From: Microbacterium sp. 10M-3C3
Lineage (GTDB): Bacteria; Actinomycetota; Actinomycetes; Actinomycetales; Microbacteriaceae
Assembly: GCF_003931875.1 (NCBI RefSeq)
Contig: NZ_CP034245.1
Coordinates: 2,480,001-2,544,000 of the forward strand
Direction: 5' to 3'
DNA length: 64,000 bases
The notes beneath the pieces were generated by a model. That model did not search any database, was not told the DNA's origin, and was given only the letters and a program-made list of their open reading frames with translations. Made by a program: the position numbers and the translations under genes. This document shows, piece by piece, positions 42,451-51,867 of the stretch. Numbering within the stretch: the stretch's first letter is position 1; every line of letters begins with the position of its first letter.

Positions 42451-43082
42451 CAGGGCGCCACCCCGGCGATCGGCACGACGGAGAGCACAGACCCGTCGGC
42501 GAGGGCGGCGAGAGCTGCCGCGACATCCGCCCTGGGGATCACGAGCTCGAGCGCGACACCCGAGCCCGCCAGCGCCCCGTCGTCGCGCCGCACGGCGGCC
42601 ACGGTCGCCTCGGGCACCAGGATGCGCGGCTCGAGGTAGGTCGAGGGCTCTTCGCCCGGAGGCGCCGACCACAGTTCCACGCGTGTCCCCGATGTCACCG
42701 ACTCCGGGACGTCAGCGGCCGCGTCGACCACGATCGAGGTGACGCGGGCGTCGTCGGCCGCCCCGATCGCCGCCGCGGGGACCAGTTCGCCTGCCGCGAC
42801 GACCCGCGTCGCCACCGCGCCGTCGTCGAGCGACTGCGGGCGCAGGTAGGCGTCACCGGCGGCGCCGAGGGCCACCTCGACCGCACGGAAGTCCGACGAG
42901 TCGAGCGTCTCGCCCGGAACGATCGTGCGCGCCGCGGCGAGCACCGGTGTGGTCTGGCGCGCGGCCGCGACGACGAGCCACACGCCGGCGATCGACGCGG
43001 CGATGAGCACGATGCCCAGAAGGAAGCGCGCGTCGCCCCAGAACGGTCGCGGGCGACGGCGGGGCGCAGGAAGAGCCGTCAT
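42450..43082 (-). CDS. SAF-domain protein, CpaB/RcpC-like
   Basis: Membrane-anchored protein of 210 residues. After a basic N-terminus one transmembrane helix spans about 18-40. A SAF domain follows (VLAAARTIVPGETLDSSDFRAVEVALG near 46-72, and RVVAAGELVPAAAIG). The C-terminal part is beta-rich (RVELWSAPPGE, ELVIPRADVAAAL). CpaB/RcpC proteins stabilise the outer parts of Flp pilus systems. Here it is paired only with the CpaE-like ATPase, so the role is open. ATG at 43082 gives the natural start before the helix. The promoter is not clear; the gap with the HTH gene is 99 bases. Confidence 0.8.
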   Translation of the reverse strand: MTALPAPRRRPRPFWGDARFLLGIVLIAASIAGVWLVVAAARQTTPVLAAARTIVPGETLDSSDFRAVEVALGAAGDAYLRPQSLDDGAVATRVVAAGELVPAAAIGAADDARVTSIVVDAAADVPESVTSGTRVELWSAPPGEEPSTYLEPRILVPEATVAAVRRDDGALAGSGVALELVIPRADVAAALAALADGSVLSVVPIAGVAP

Positions 43083-43169
43083 GGCCGATATCGTGCTCCG
43101 GCCGCGCCGTCGGCGTCCGCGATTATCCACAGCGCCGAGGGGCGCAGAGGGCGGTCGGGGGCCGACCGC

Positions 43170-43175
43170 CATAAT
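43170..43175 (+). promoter_or_regulatory. -10 hexamer CATAAT, leaderless start of the HTH gene
   Basis: CATAAT is six bases before the ATG at 43182. Confidence 0.55.
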
Positions 43176-43181
43176 GGGCAC

Positions 43182-43460
43182 ATGCCCGAGCGCCCCCCGA
43201 CCGGCTCGCGCCTGCTCGCGCCCGCGCAGGTGGCGGAGCTGCTGGGCATCGGCGTCGAGGAGGTCATGGCTCTCGTCCACGAGCGGCGCCTGTCCGGCTC
43301 CCGCGTGGGGACGCCGGCGCGATGGCGCATCGAGGAGACGAGCGTCGAGGACTACCTCGCCGACCAGGCGGAGGACGCGCGGCGCATGGCGCTGTGGCGC
43401 CAGTCGAACGCGGCGAGCTTCCCCGAACTGTGGGGTCGCGGCCCCCGCGGCGAGCGCTGA
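43182..43460 (+). CDS. helix-turn-helix protein, excisionase/MerR-like fold
   Basis: DNA-binding protein of 92 residues. Residues 11-60 match the winged-helix of excisionase-family regulators: LLAPAQVAELLGIGVEEVMALVHERRLSGSRVGTPARWRIEETSVEDYLADQ. A short helical tail follows. No integrase is nearby, so it is probably a small transcription regulator of BldC type rather than a phage excisionase. It is divergent from the SAF/CpaE operon and might regulate it, which is inference. The transcript appears leaderless. Confidence 0.82.
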   Translation: MPERPPTGSRLLAPAQVAELLGIGVEEVMALVHERRLSGSRVGTPARWRIEETSVEDYLADQAEDARRMALWRQSNAASFPELWGRGPRGER

Positions 43461-43470
43461 CGCGCGCCGA

Positions 43471-44082
43471 TCACACCGGGCGCGCCGGCGCGCCGTCGAC
43501 CGCGATCCACGCGATCGACGAGAACGGCACGAGCCGGTAGCCCACGATGTCGGATGCCCGCCGCGGCGCCCCCGCGTCGTGCAGCGCGAGGTCGAGGTGG
43601 TCGGCGCCGGCGCGGTCGATCGTGCCCGACAGCGTCCGGCCGTCGCGCGTGTGCACCGAGACTCCCGCGCGGCGACGCACGACGTCGCGGACGGCGAAAC
43701 CGAACGTCGCGCGCCGCGCCACGGTGGACGCCGAGGCGGCGTCGGGGCGCGCCGAGCGGAGCAGGTCGGCGTGCGGCAGCGACACCGACACGATCGCCGC
43801 GAGCGGGACGAGGGCCGCGCCGGCGCGCGAACCCCACGGCGACAGCAGGAGCCAGTCCGCGCCGAGTCCGACGATGGGCGCGGTGATGACCGCATCCGCC
43901 CCCGCGTCGACGCCCACCGCGATGGTCTCGGCGCCACCGCCGGAGAGCGCCGCGAGCCGCTCGTGCAGGCTCAGGCGCGACAGGCGCAGCCGCTCGGCCT
44001 CGGTCTCCAGCGCCGCGCGCTCCGCCTCCCACTCGGAGGCGAGCTGATCCTCGACGTCTTCGAAGAACCGGTCCCAGCGCAT
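43471..44082 (-). CDS. hypothetical protein with coiled coil and possible LSm-like barrel
   Basis: Protein of 203 residues, family not recognised. Residues 5-45 are strongly helical and charged (FEDVEDQLASEWEAERAALETEAERLRLSRLSLHERLAAL) and should form a coiled coil. A hydrophobic beta-rich region follows. The C-terminal third has the pattern VSVHTRDGRTLSGTIDRAGADHLDLALHD, which recalls an Sm-like small beta barrel. It ends in a segment resembling YRLVPFSSIAWIAV. No signal or membrane helix. ATG at 44082 follows TAGCCT by six bases. The function is unknown. Confidence 0.75.
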   Translation of the reverse strand: MRWDRFFEDVEDQLASEWEAERAALETEAERLRLSRLSLHERLAALSGGGAETIAVGVDAGADAVITAPIVGLGADWLLLSPWGSRAGAALVPLAAIVSVSLPHADLLRSARPDAASASTVARRATFGFAVRDVVRRRAGVSVHTRDGRTLSGTIDRAGADHLDLALHDAGAPRRASDIVGYRLVPFSSIAWIAVDGAPARPV

Positions 44083-44088
44083 GGCGCG

Positions 44089-44094
44089 AGGCTA
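44089..44094 (-). promoter_or_regulatory. -10 hexamer TAGCCT, leaderless start of the coiled-coil/LSm-like gene
   Basis: TAGCCT on the minus strand is six bases before the ATG at 44082. Confidence 0.55.
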
Positions 44095-44132
44095 GAGCAC
44101 GCGCGTGAGGCCCGCGTGAGACTTTCCACATG

Positions 44133-44161
44133 TTGCCCGGGCGCCCTGTTGTCCGGATAAG
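44133..44161 (+). promoter_or_regulatory. possible promoter of the Rv3235-family gene
   Basis: TTGCCC (44133-44138) and GATAAG (44156-44161) are 17 bases apart, predicting a leader of about 60 bases with GAGAGGGG before the ATG at 44229. Confidence 0.4.
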
Positions 44162-44228
44162 ACGCATGGTCTACTGACTGCCGAGGATCCCCCCGGTCCT
44201 CTCCTCATCCGGTCGAGAGGGGCACGCC

Positions 44229-44669
44229 ATGGCATCGACGCCCGCGGGAGTCACCCGCACCCATCCGATGACGGCGCGCGTGTGGGATGCCGACGAGTTC
44301 TTCGCCCCGCAGCGCACATCCGCCGCCGCCCTCCCCGATCCCGAGCCGCTGCTGCGCAACCTCACCCGCGGCGTCCTCGAAGTGCTCGCGGGCGTCCGGG
44401 AGATCGAACAGCTCGCGCGCTGGGTGACGGAAGACACGTTCCGTGCGCTCCTCACGCGCGCCAACCTCGCCACGCGCGCCCGCAGCGCCCGCGGCGTGCC
44501 CGCCACGCGGCCGGTCTACGCGATCGGCTCCGTCCGGATGTGCGTGCCGACCGACGGCGTGGTCGAGTCGGTCATCGTGGTCCGCACACCGCCGCGCACG
44601 CGAGCCATCGCCGTGCGGCTGGAGGGGATCGACGGCCGCTGGCGGGCGAGCTCGCTCGCCCTGCTCTGA
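44229..44669 (+). CDS. Rv3235 family protein
   Basis: Protein of 146 residues whose C-terminal half matches the Rv3235 family: a helix LLRNLTRGVLEVLAGVREIEQLARWVTEDTFRALLTR (about 41-77), then IGSVRMCVPTDGVVESVIVV and AIAVRLEGIDGRWRASSLALL. Function is unknown. In mycobacteria and other actinobacteria the gene lies close to secA1, as here, and some members are discussed together with the SecA region, but no activity is established. A GAGAGGGG purine run precedes the ATG. Convergent with the next gene, whose stop is at 44670. Confidence 0.85.
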   Translation: MASTPAGVTRTHPMTARVWDADEFFAPQRTSAAALPDPEPLLRNLTRGVLEVLAGVREIEQLARWVTEDTFRALLTRANLATRARSARGVPATRPVYAIGSVRMCVPTDGVVESVIVVRTPPRTRAIAVRLEGIDGRWRASSLALL

Positions 44670-45020
44670 TCAGTCCTCGGCGTCGATGAGCTCGAGGAGA
44701 CCTCGCAGCGCGTCGCGGATGTCGTCGTGGTCGTACTGGCCCGCGCGACTCTCCCCCGCGATCACGCCCGAGCGGTGCACCTTCGCGAAGTCGCCGTAGG
44801 GGAACGAGTACGCACCCTTCGTGTGCGGGTCGGCGTCCTTGTCGATGCCGAGGTGCCAATGGGAGTACTCGGTCCACCCGTGCGTCTCGATGAAGTCGTT
44901 CTCCTGCCAGGCCGATGGGGCGGCCTCCGACCACGCGTCGCGGTCGTCGCGGACCACATCGCCGTCGCGGACGAGGGCACGCGCCTGACGGAGCGCGGGA
45001 GCGTTCAGTTCGATCGCCAT
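44670..45020 (-). CDS. conserved hypothetical protein
   Basis: Soluble protein of 116 residues; the family name is not known to me. Its centre is strikingly aromatic and polar (FIETHGWTEYSHWHLGIDKDADPHTKGAYSFPYGDFAKVHRSG, about 43-85), a pattern that looks conserved rather than random. The C-terminal helix is HDDIRDALRGLLELID. No signal or membrane segment. ATG at 45020 follows TAGCCT by six bases. Directly abuts the stop of the convergent Rv3235-like gene (44669/44670). Confidence 0.78.
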   Translation of the reverse strand: MAIELNAPALRQARALVRDGDVVRDDRDAWSEAAPSAWQENDFIETHGWTEYSHWHLGIDKDADPHTKGAYSFPYGDFAKVHRSGVIAGESRAGQYDHDDIRDALRGLLELIDAED

Positions 45021-45026
45021 GCGACG

Positions 45027-45032
45027 AGGCTA
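45027..45032 (-). promoter_or_regulatory. -10 hexamer TAGCCT, leaderless start of the 116-residue protein
   Basis: TAGCCT on the minus strand is six bases before the ATG at 45020. Confidence 0.5.
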
Positions 45033-45069
45033 GGCGCCCGCATCCGCGCCCGGCGAGGGGCTTGACGGG

Positions 45070-46296
45070 TCAGGGCCGGTAGGACGCGAGGAAATTCCCG
45101 AGCCGCTCGATCGCATCGGTGAGCACGCGCGCCTCCGGCAGCGTCACGATGCGCAGATGATCGGGCGTCGGCCAGTTGAAGCCCGTGCCCTGCACGAGCA
45201 GCACGTGCTCGGCGACGAGGAAGTCGTACACGAACTGCCCGTCGTCGGGGATGTCGTAGACCTCCGGGTCGAGGCGGGGGAACGCGTACAGCGCGCCCTG
45301 CGGCTTGACGCACGAGACACCCGGGATCGACTCGAGCGTCTGCCACGCCGCGTCGCGCTGCTCGTGCAGCCGCCCTGTCGGCGCGATGAGCGCGTCGATC
45401 GACTGCACGCCGGACAGGGCGGCCTGGACGGCGTGCTGCGCGGGGACGTTCGGGCACAGCCGGGTGCTCGCCAGCAGCGTGATCCCCTCGATGAAGCCGC
45501 GCGCGTGGTCCTGGGGCCCCGTGATGACGAGCCATCCGGAGCGGTATCCGGCGACGCGATAGGTCTTGCTCAGGCCGTTGAAGGTCAGGCACAGCAGATC
45601 GGGTGCGACGGTCGCCATCGGGATGTGCACGGCGCCGTCGAAGAGGATGCGGTCGTAGATCTCGTCCGAGAGCAGCAGCAGCGAGTGCTCGCGCGCGATC
45701 TCCGCGATGCCCTCCAGCACTTCGCGCGAGTACACCGCACCGGTGGGGTTGTTGGGGTTGATGACGACGATCGCCTTCGTCTGCGGCGTGATCTTGGCGC
45801 GGATGTCCTCGAGGTCGGGCTGCCAGCCGTTCTGCTCGTCGCACAGGTAGTGCACCGGCGTGCCGCCGCCGAGCGCGGTCATCGCGGTCCACAGCGGGTA
45901 GTCCGGTGCGGGGATGAGCACCTCGTCGCCGGTGTCCAGCAGCGCCTGCATCACCATCGTGATGAGCTCGGACACGCCGTTGCCCAGGTACACGTCGTCG
46001 GGGTCCACGTGCGGGAAGCCGTCGACCTGCTCGTAGCGCGAGACGACCGCGCGGCGCGCCGACATGATGCCGCGGCTGTCGCTGTAGCCGTGGGCGTGCG
46101 GCACCGCCTCGATCATGTCGCGGACGATCTGGAACGGCGCCTCGAATCCGAACACGGCGGGGTTGCCGGTGTTGAGCTTGAGGATGGTGTGCCCGTCGGC
46201 TTCGAGCCGGTCGGCCTCGACGAGGGCCTGTCCCCGGATCTCGTAGAGGACGTCCTTCAGCTTCGACGATTGGTCGAGGGGTCGCAGCGGGCTCAT
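45070..46296 (-). CDS. PLP-dependent aminotransferase, AlaA/AspC fold type I
   Basis: Aminotransferase of 408 residues. The PLP lysine is K244 in LTFNGLSKTYRVAGYRSGWL. Other marks are LNTGNPAVFGFEAP near 40-53, YLGNGVSELITMVMQALL, PAPDYPLWTAM and VVINPNNPTGAVYS. The closest characterised group is the alanine/glutamate-pyruvate aminotransferases (AlaA, AlaT), so alanine synthesis from pyruvate and glutamate is likely but not proven. The ATG at 46296 follows TAGTCT by six bases. It separates the hypothetical genes from secA. Confidence 0.9.
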   Translation of the reverse strand: MSPLRPLDQSSKLKDVLYEIRGQALVEADRLEADGHTILKLNTGNPAVFGFEAPFQIVRDMIEAVPHAHGYSDSRGIMSARRAVVSRYEQVDGFPHVDPDDVYLGNGVSELITMVMQALLDTGDEVLIPAPDYPLWTAMTALGGGTPVHYLCDEQNGWQPDLEDIRAKITPQTKAIVVINPNNPTGAVYSREVLEGIAEIAREHSLLLLSDEIYDRILFDGAVHIPMATVAPDLLCLTFNGLSKTYRVAGYRSGWLVITGPQDHARGFIEGITLLASTRLCPNVPAQHAVQAALSGVQSIDALIAPTGRLHEQRDAAWQTLESIPGVSCVKPQGALYAFPRLDPEVYDIPDDGQFVYDFLVAEHVLLVQGTGFNWPTPDHLRIVTLPEARVLTDAIERLGNFLASYRP

Positions 46297-46302
46297 CCGC
46301 TC

Positions 46303-46308
46303 AGACTA
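46303..46308 (-). promoter_or_regulatory. -10 hexamer TAGTCT, leaderless start of the aminotransferase gene
   Basis: TAGTCT on the minus strand is six bases before the ATG at 46296. Confidence 0.55.
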
Positions 46309-46324
46309 ACGCCGGCGCACGCGT

Positions 46325-46371
46325 GCGACCGGCCGCGGGAGCGTGCCAATGCCGCTCCCGTGGCCGGTCGC
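46325..46371 (-). terminator. terminator after secA
   Basis: Arms 46325-46343 and 46353-46371 pair over 19 bp with a single mismatch and a nine-base loop, starting seven bases past the secA stop. No T tract follows on the minus strand. Confidence 0.8.
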
Positions 46372-46377
46372 GACCGC

Positions 46378-49209
<2,832 letters not shown>

Positions 49210-49289
49210 GGAGGATCTCCATCTGTCGGGGGCGTCGCGGTGTCGGATGGTCCGCGACGCGCGCCTGCGGACAGGCACACCCCGCCATG

Positions 49290-49448
49290 TTATCCGTTCG
49301 TGACCTCTGAGGTTCCTGGCAGACCCGCCGTCCGGTCGCGCCCGTCCGTCCCGGCCGCGCCAGCTCGGCGCGCGCCGTCACGCACGACCGCGGGGGTCGT
49401 GCCGAAACGGGCGCGGAAGGCCCGATGGAAGCCCGAGGGGTCGGACCG
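49290..49448 (-). pseudogene. remnant of an AraC-family regulator (C-terminus)
   Basis: Read on the minus strand, 49448-49290 encodes RSDPSGFHRAFRARFGTTP and onward, [11 protein letters not shown], to a TAA at 49290-49292. This is the recognition-helix end of the AraC/XylS domain, whose consensus is GFxxxSxFxRxFRxxFGxTPxxxR. Upstream the frame is closed by a stop 18 bases earlier (TGA), and a plausible continuation, RLLDDVRHRLG, lies in a different frame. No start codon or sensor domain remains. It is therefore a frameshifted, truncated relic, too short to be a working regulator. Confidence 0.65.
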
Positions 49449-49570
49449 AGGCGGTGGCGGACATCATCGAGGAGGCGGCGCGATCGAGCGCGCCCGCCCG
49501 CTGAGCGAGCTTCGCGGGGCCGCCCGCTGAGCGGTCAGCGAACACGCGGCGCGGATCCGGCGGTGGCTCG

Positions 49571-49576
49571 TAGGAT
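49571..49576 (+). promoter_or_regulatory. -10 hexamer TAGGAT, leaderless start of the coiled-coil gene
   Basis: TAGGAT is six bases before the ATG at 49583. Confidence 0.55.
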
Positions 49577-49582
49577 CGGATC

Positions 49583-50890
49583 ATGGCGGGCTTCTGGGGC
49601 AGGCGAAAGCGTGAAGAGCAGGATGCAGCCGACGCGGACCTCATGCGCCGCGCCGAGATGGCGCTCGTCGCGGCCGATGAGCGCATCCGGCTCACCTCCG
49701 ACGAGTTGAACTTCGCGGTCGCCGAGCTCGGCGAAGGACCGACGGCCGATCTGCGTGCGGCGCTCGACGCCGTCAAGACGCACATGGGCGAGGCGTTCAC
49801 CCTGCATCAGCTCAACCACGACGAGATCCCCGACACCCCGGAGGAGCTGCGCACACGCAACGCCCGCATCGTGCAGCTGTGCCAGTGGGCGGAAGACCTC
49901 CTCGAGGAGCGCACCACCGCGCTGCAGCCGACCATCGAGCGGGTGCGCCGGGCGCCCGAGATCCTGCAGCGCGTGCGCGACGACCGCGAGCGCCTCGCCG
50001 ATCGCATCGACCCCGCCCGGGAGGCGCTGCTGCGCCTCTCGCAGCGCTACAGCCCGTCCGCGCTCGCCCAGGTCGCCGGCAACCCCGACGAGGCCGCGCA
50101 GCTGCTCGATTTCGCCGTGCACACCGCGGACGTCTCCGACCGCCGGCGCGCGGCCGGTCAGCGCGAGCAGGCCTCCGTCGCGCTGGAGGCCGCGACCGAG
50201 GCGGTCCGTCGAGCGGAGTCGCTCCTGGACGCCGTCGACGCGTTCGAGATCGAGGCGCTGCGCGCCGAATCCACCCTCGCCGCCGTCATCGACGATTCCC
50301 GCGGAGACCTCATCGAGGCACGGTCGGGACCGCAGACTCCCGCGGTGCGCGCGGCGATGGCCGACCTCGACGCGGCGCTGCAGGCGCTGCCCGCGGGCGG
50401 CGGCAAGGACGATCCGTTCACGACGCTTTCGCGGCTGCGGACGGCCAACGCGGCGCTGGACGCCGCGCGCGAGCGCGCCGCGCGGCCGGTGCCCTCGCAG
50501 GCCCACGTCGACCACGCCGTCGACGACGCCGACCGGCAGATCTCCGTCGCGCGCAGCGTCATCGCCGGGCACCGCGGCTACATCGGCGCCGACGCGCGCA
50601 CGCGCCTCGCGGAGGCCGAGCGGCTGCGCGCGGAGGTTCCCCTCGGCCCGATCGACGAAGACCACCGCGAGCGCGCGATGGGCACGGCCCGCCGCGCGGG
50701 CACCCTCGCCAGCGAGGCGCTCCAGCTCGCGCAGCAGGACATCGAGTCGTCCCGCTACAACGACTGGGGCGACGGCGGCTGGGGCGGTCGCGGCGGCCGT
50801 GGCGGCGGCATGGGCGGCGGCAACATGGTCGGCGGCATGCTGGGCGGCCTCGTCATCGGCTCGCTCCTGGGCGACATCTTCGACGGCTGA
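49583..50890 (+). CDS. coiled-coil protein with Gly-rich hydrophobic tail
   Basis: Protein of 435 residues. Nearly the whole length (about 10-385) is charged, Ala/Arg/Glu-rich helix expected to form coiled coils or a helical bundle. A Gly-rich linker (DGGWGGRGGRGGGMGGGNM) and a final hydrophobic stretch, GGMLGGLVIGSLLGDIF, follow. This tail resembles that of actinobacterial TPM-domain membrane proteins, but the TPM domain and signal peptide are absent here. It could peripherally bind membranes through the tail. No enzymatic motif. It interrupts the secA-hpf neighbourhood on the opposite strand. Function unknown. Confidence 0.78.
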   Translation: MAGFWGRRKREEQDAADADLMRRAEMALVAADERIRLTSDELNFAVAELGEGPTADLRAALDAVKTHMGEAFTLHQLNHDEIPDTPEELRTRNARIVQLCQWAEDLLEERTTALQPTIERVRRAPEILQRVRDDRERLADRIDPAREALLRLSQRYSPSALAQVAGNPDEAAQLLDFAVHTADVSDRRRAAGQREQASVALEAATEAVRRAESLLDAVDAFEIEALRAESTLAAVIDDSRGDLIEARSGPQTPAVRAAMADLDAALQALPAGGGKDDPFTTLSRLRTANAALDAARERAARPVPSQAHVDHAVDDADRQISVARSVIAGHRGYIGADARTRLAEAERLRAEVPLGPIDEDHRERAMGTARRAGTLASEALQLAQQDIESSRYNDWGDGGWGGRGGRGGGMGGGNMVGGMLGGLVIGSLLGDIFDG

Positions 50891-50923
50891 CCCCGCTCCG
50901 GCGCAGCGAGCACGACGCCGCCG

Positions 50924-51005
50924 CACGTATTCAGGCTGCGGGCCCCGACATCGGCCGAATCCGGCCCTTCCGGCGGGTGCGCCCGGGCGTCAGCCTGAAT
51001 TCGTG
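50924..51005. repeat. long-spaced inverted repeat between convergent genes
   Basis: cacgtattcaggctg (50924-50938) and cagcctgaattcgtg (50991-51005) are inverted copies with one mismatch in 15. They enclose 52 bases of GC-rich sequence that can fold further. It lies between the stops of the coiled-coil and hpf genes. It may act in termination or be a small palindromic interspersed element. Confidence 0.55.
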
Positions 51006-51030
51006 TCGGCGCAGCGCGGCCGGACGCAGA

Positions 51031-51063
51031 CGACGGGGCCCCCGCCGCGCGAGGACCCCGTCG
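51031..51063 (-). terminator. possible terminator after hpf
   Basis: cgacgggg (51031-51038) and ccccgtcg (51056-51063) form an 8-bp stem with a 17-base loop, 12 bases past the hpf stop. Confidence 0.5.
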
Positions 51064-51074
51064 GAGAGCGGACG

Positions 51075-51731
51075 TCAGGACGCGACGGCCTGCGGCTGCG
51101 CGGCGGTCGCGAGCGAGATCACGCCGTAGTCCCAGCCCTTGCGGCGGTACACGACGCTGGGGTGATCCGTGCGCGCGTCGATGAAGAGGAAGAAGTCGTG
51201 GCCGACGAGCTCCATGCGGTCCACGGCGTCCTCGACCGTCATCCACTCGGCGTCGAACTGCTTCTCGCGGATGACGACGGGACTGTAGGGGGCCTCCTCA
51301 CCGTCGGCGACGACCGGGATGCTGCCGGTCGCGACGGCGCGGATGACATCGACCGAGGCAGGCTGCACGTCGATGCCCTGCAGGGCCCCGGAGCCCTTCT
51401 CGAACTTGGCACCGCGGGGGTGGTTGCGGTTGTCGACGCGCTTCTCCTTCGCGCGCCGCAGCTGCTCGGCCATCTTGTCGACGGCCTTCTCGAGGGCGGC
51501 GAACTTGTCGCCGTCGACCGCTTCGGCCCGCACCACGGGCCCCTTGTGCGTGAGGGTCAGTTCGACCGCCTCGTCCTCCATGCGGCCGTTGCGGTACGAC
51601 CGGTGCGTCACTTTGACGTCGAGCGTCTGCGCGCGGGGACAGAGGTGTTCGATGCGAGTGGCCTTCTCCTCGACGACACTGCGGAAGCGGTCGGTGATCC
51701 CGACTCCCACGCCGACGATGCTGGTGTCCAT
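51075..51731 (-). CDS. hpf: long-form ribosome hibernation promoting factor
   Basis: Ribosome-binding stress protein of 218 residues. The N-terminal S30AE domain (about 1-110) begins DTSIVGVGVGITDRFRSVVEEKATRIEHL and has a basic RRAKEKRVDNRNHPRG end. The C-terminal dimerisation domain (about 155-210) has VVIREKQFDAEWMTVEDAVDRMELVGHDFFLFIDARTDHPSVVYRRKGWDYGVI. The long form promotes 100S dimers of inactive ribosomes. A strong AAGGAGG stands six bases before the ATG, after a leader of about 75 bases from its own promoter. Order comF-hpf-secA is conserved with mycobacteria. Confidence 0.95.
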   Translation of the reverse strand: MDTSIVGVGVGITDRFRSVVEEKATRIEHLCPRAQTLDVKVTHRSYRNGRMEDEAVELTLTHKGPVVRAEAVDGDKFAALEKAVDKMAEQLRRAKEKRVDNRNHPRGAKFEKGSGALQGIDVQPASVDVIRAVATGSIPVVADGEEAPYSPVVIREKQFDAEWMTVEDAVDRMELVGHDFFLFIDARTDHPSVVYRRKGWDYGVISLATAAQPQAVAS

Positions 51732-51751
51732 CCGTTACCTCCTTGTTCCGG

Positions 51752-51790
51752 GGCCGCCCACGTCCGGGTTCCACCTTTCCAAGGGCGGCC
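51752..51790 (-). promoter_or_regulatory. hairpin in the hpf leader
   Basis: ggccgccc (51752-51759) and gggcggcc (51783-51790) form an 8-bp stem in the predicted 5' leader, about ten bases upstream of the AAGGAGG site. It could modulate translation; no known riboswitch class was recognised. Confidence 0.35.
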
Positions 51791-51812
51791 ATCCGTCGCC
51801 TTGTGTCCCCCC

Positions 51813-51841
51813 ACCGTAGTCGCCCGGTCCCGCTGTGTCAC
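51813..51841 (-). promoter_or_regulatory. promoter of hpf
   Basis: On the minus strand GTGACA (51836-51841) and TACGGT (51813-51818) are 17 bases apart. They lie just downstream of the comF stop, giving a predicted start near 51806. Confidence 0.6.
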
Positions 51842-51867
51842 CCGTGTTCCGCGACGCCACAGGAGGT

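Larger units (their letters stand above)
49210..49582. other. 373-base gap between secA and the coiled-coil gene
   Basis: The only stretch above 300 bases without an intact gene. It holds the secA leader (49210-49289), the AraC-type remnant on the minus strand (49290-49448), and then about 120 bases ending in the hexamer of the plus-strand gene. No clear secA promoter was identified. Confidence 0.6.

Noticed and set aside
43182..43460. Excisionase-type HTH as sign of a prophage or integrative element
   Set aside because: No integrase, attachment repeats, tRNA target or phage genes nearby; such HTH proteins are common as chromosomal regulators.
49383..49401. Hairpin cacgacc-gcggg-ggtcgtg upstream of the coiled-coil gene
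   Set aside because: It falls within the AraC remnant (TTPAVVR codons), so the pairing is most simply explained as former coding sequence.
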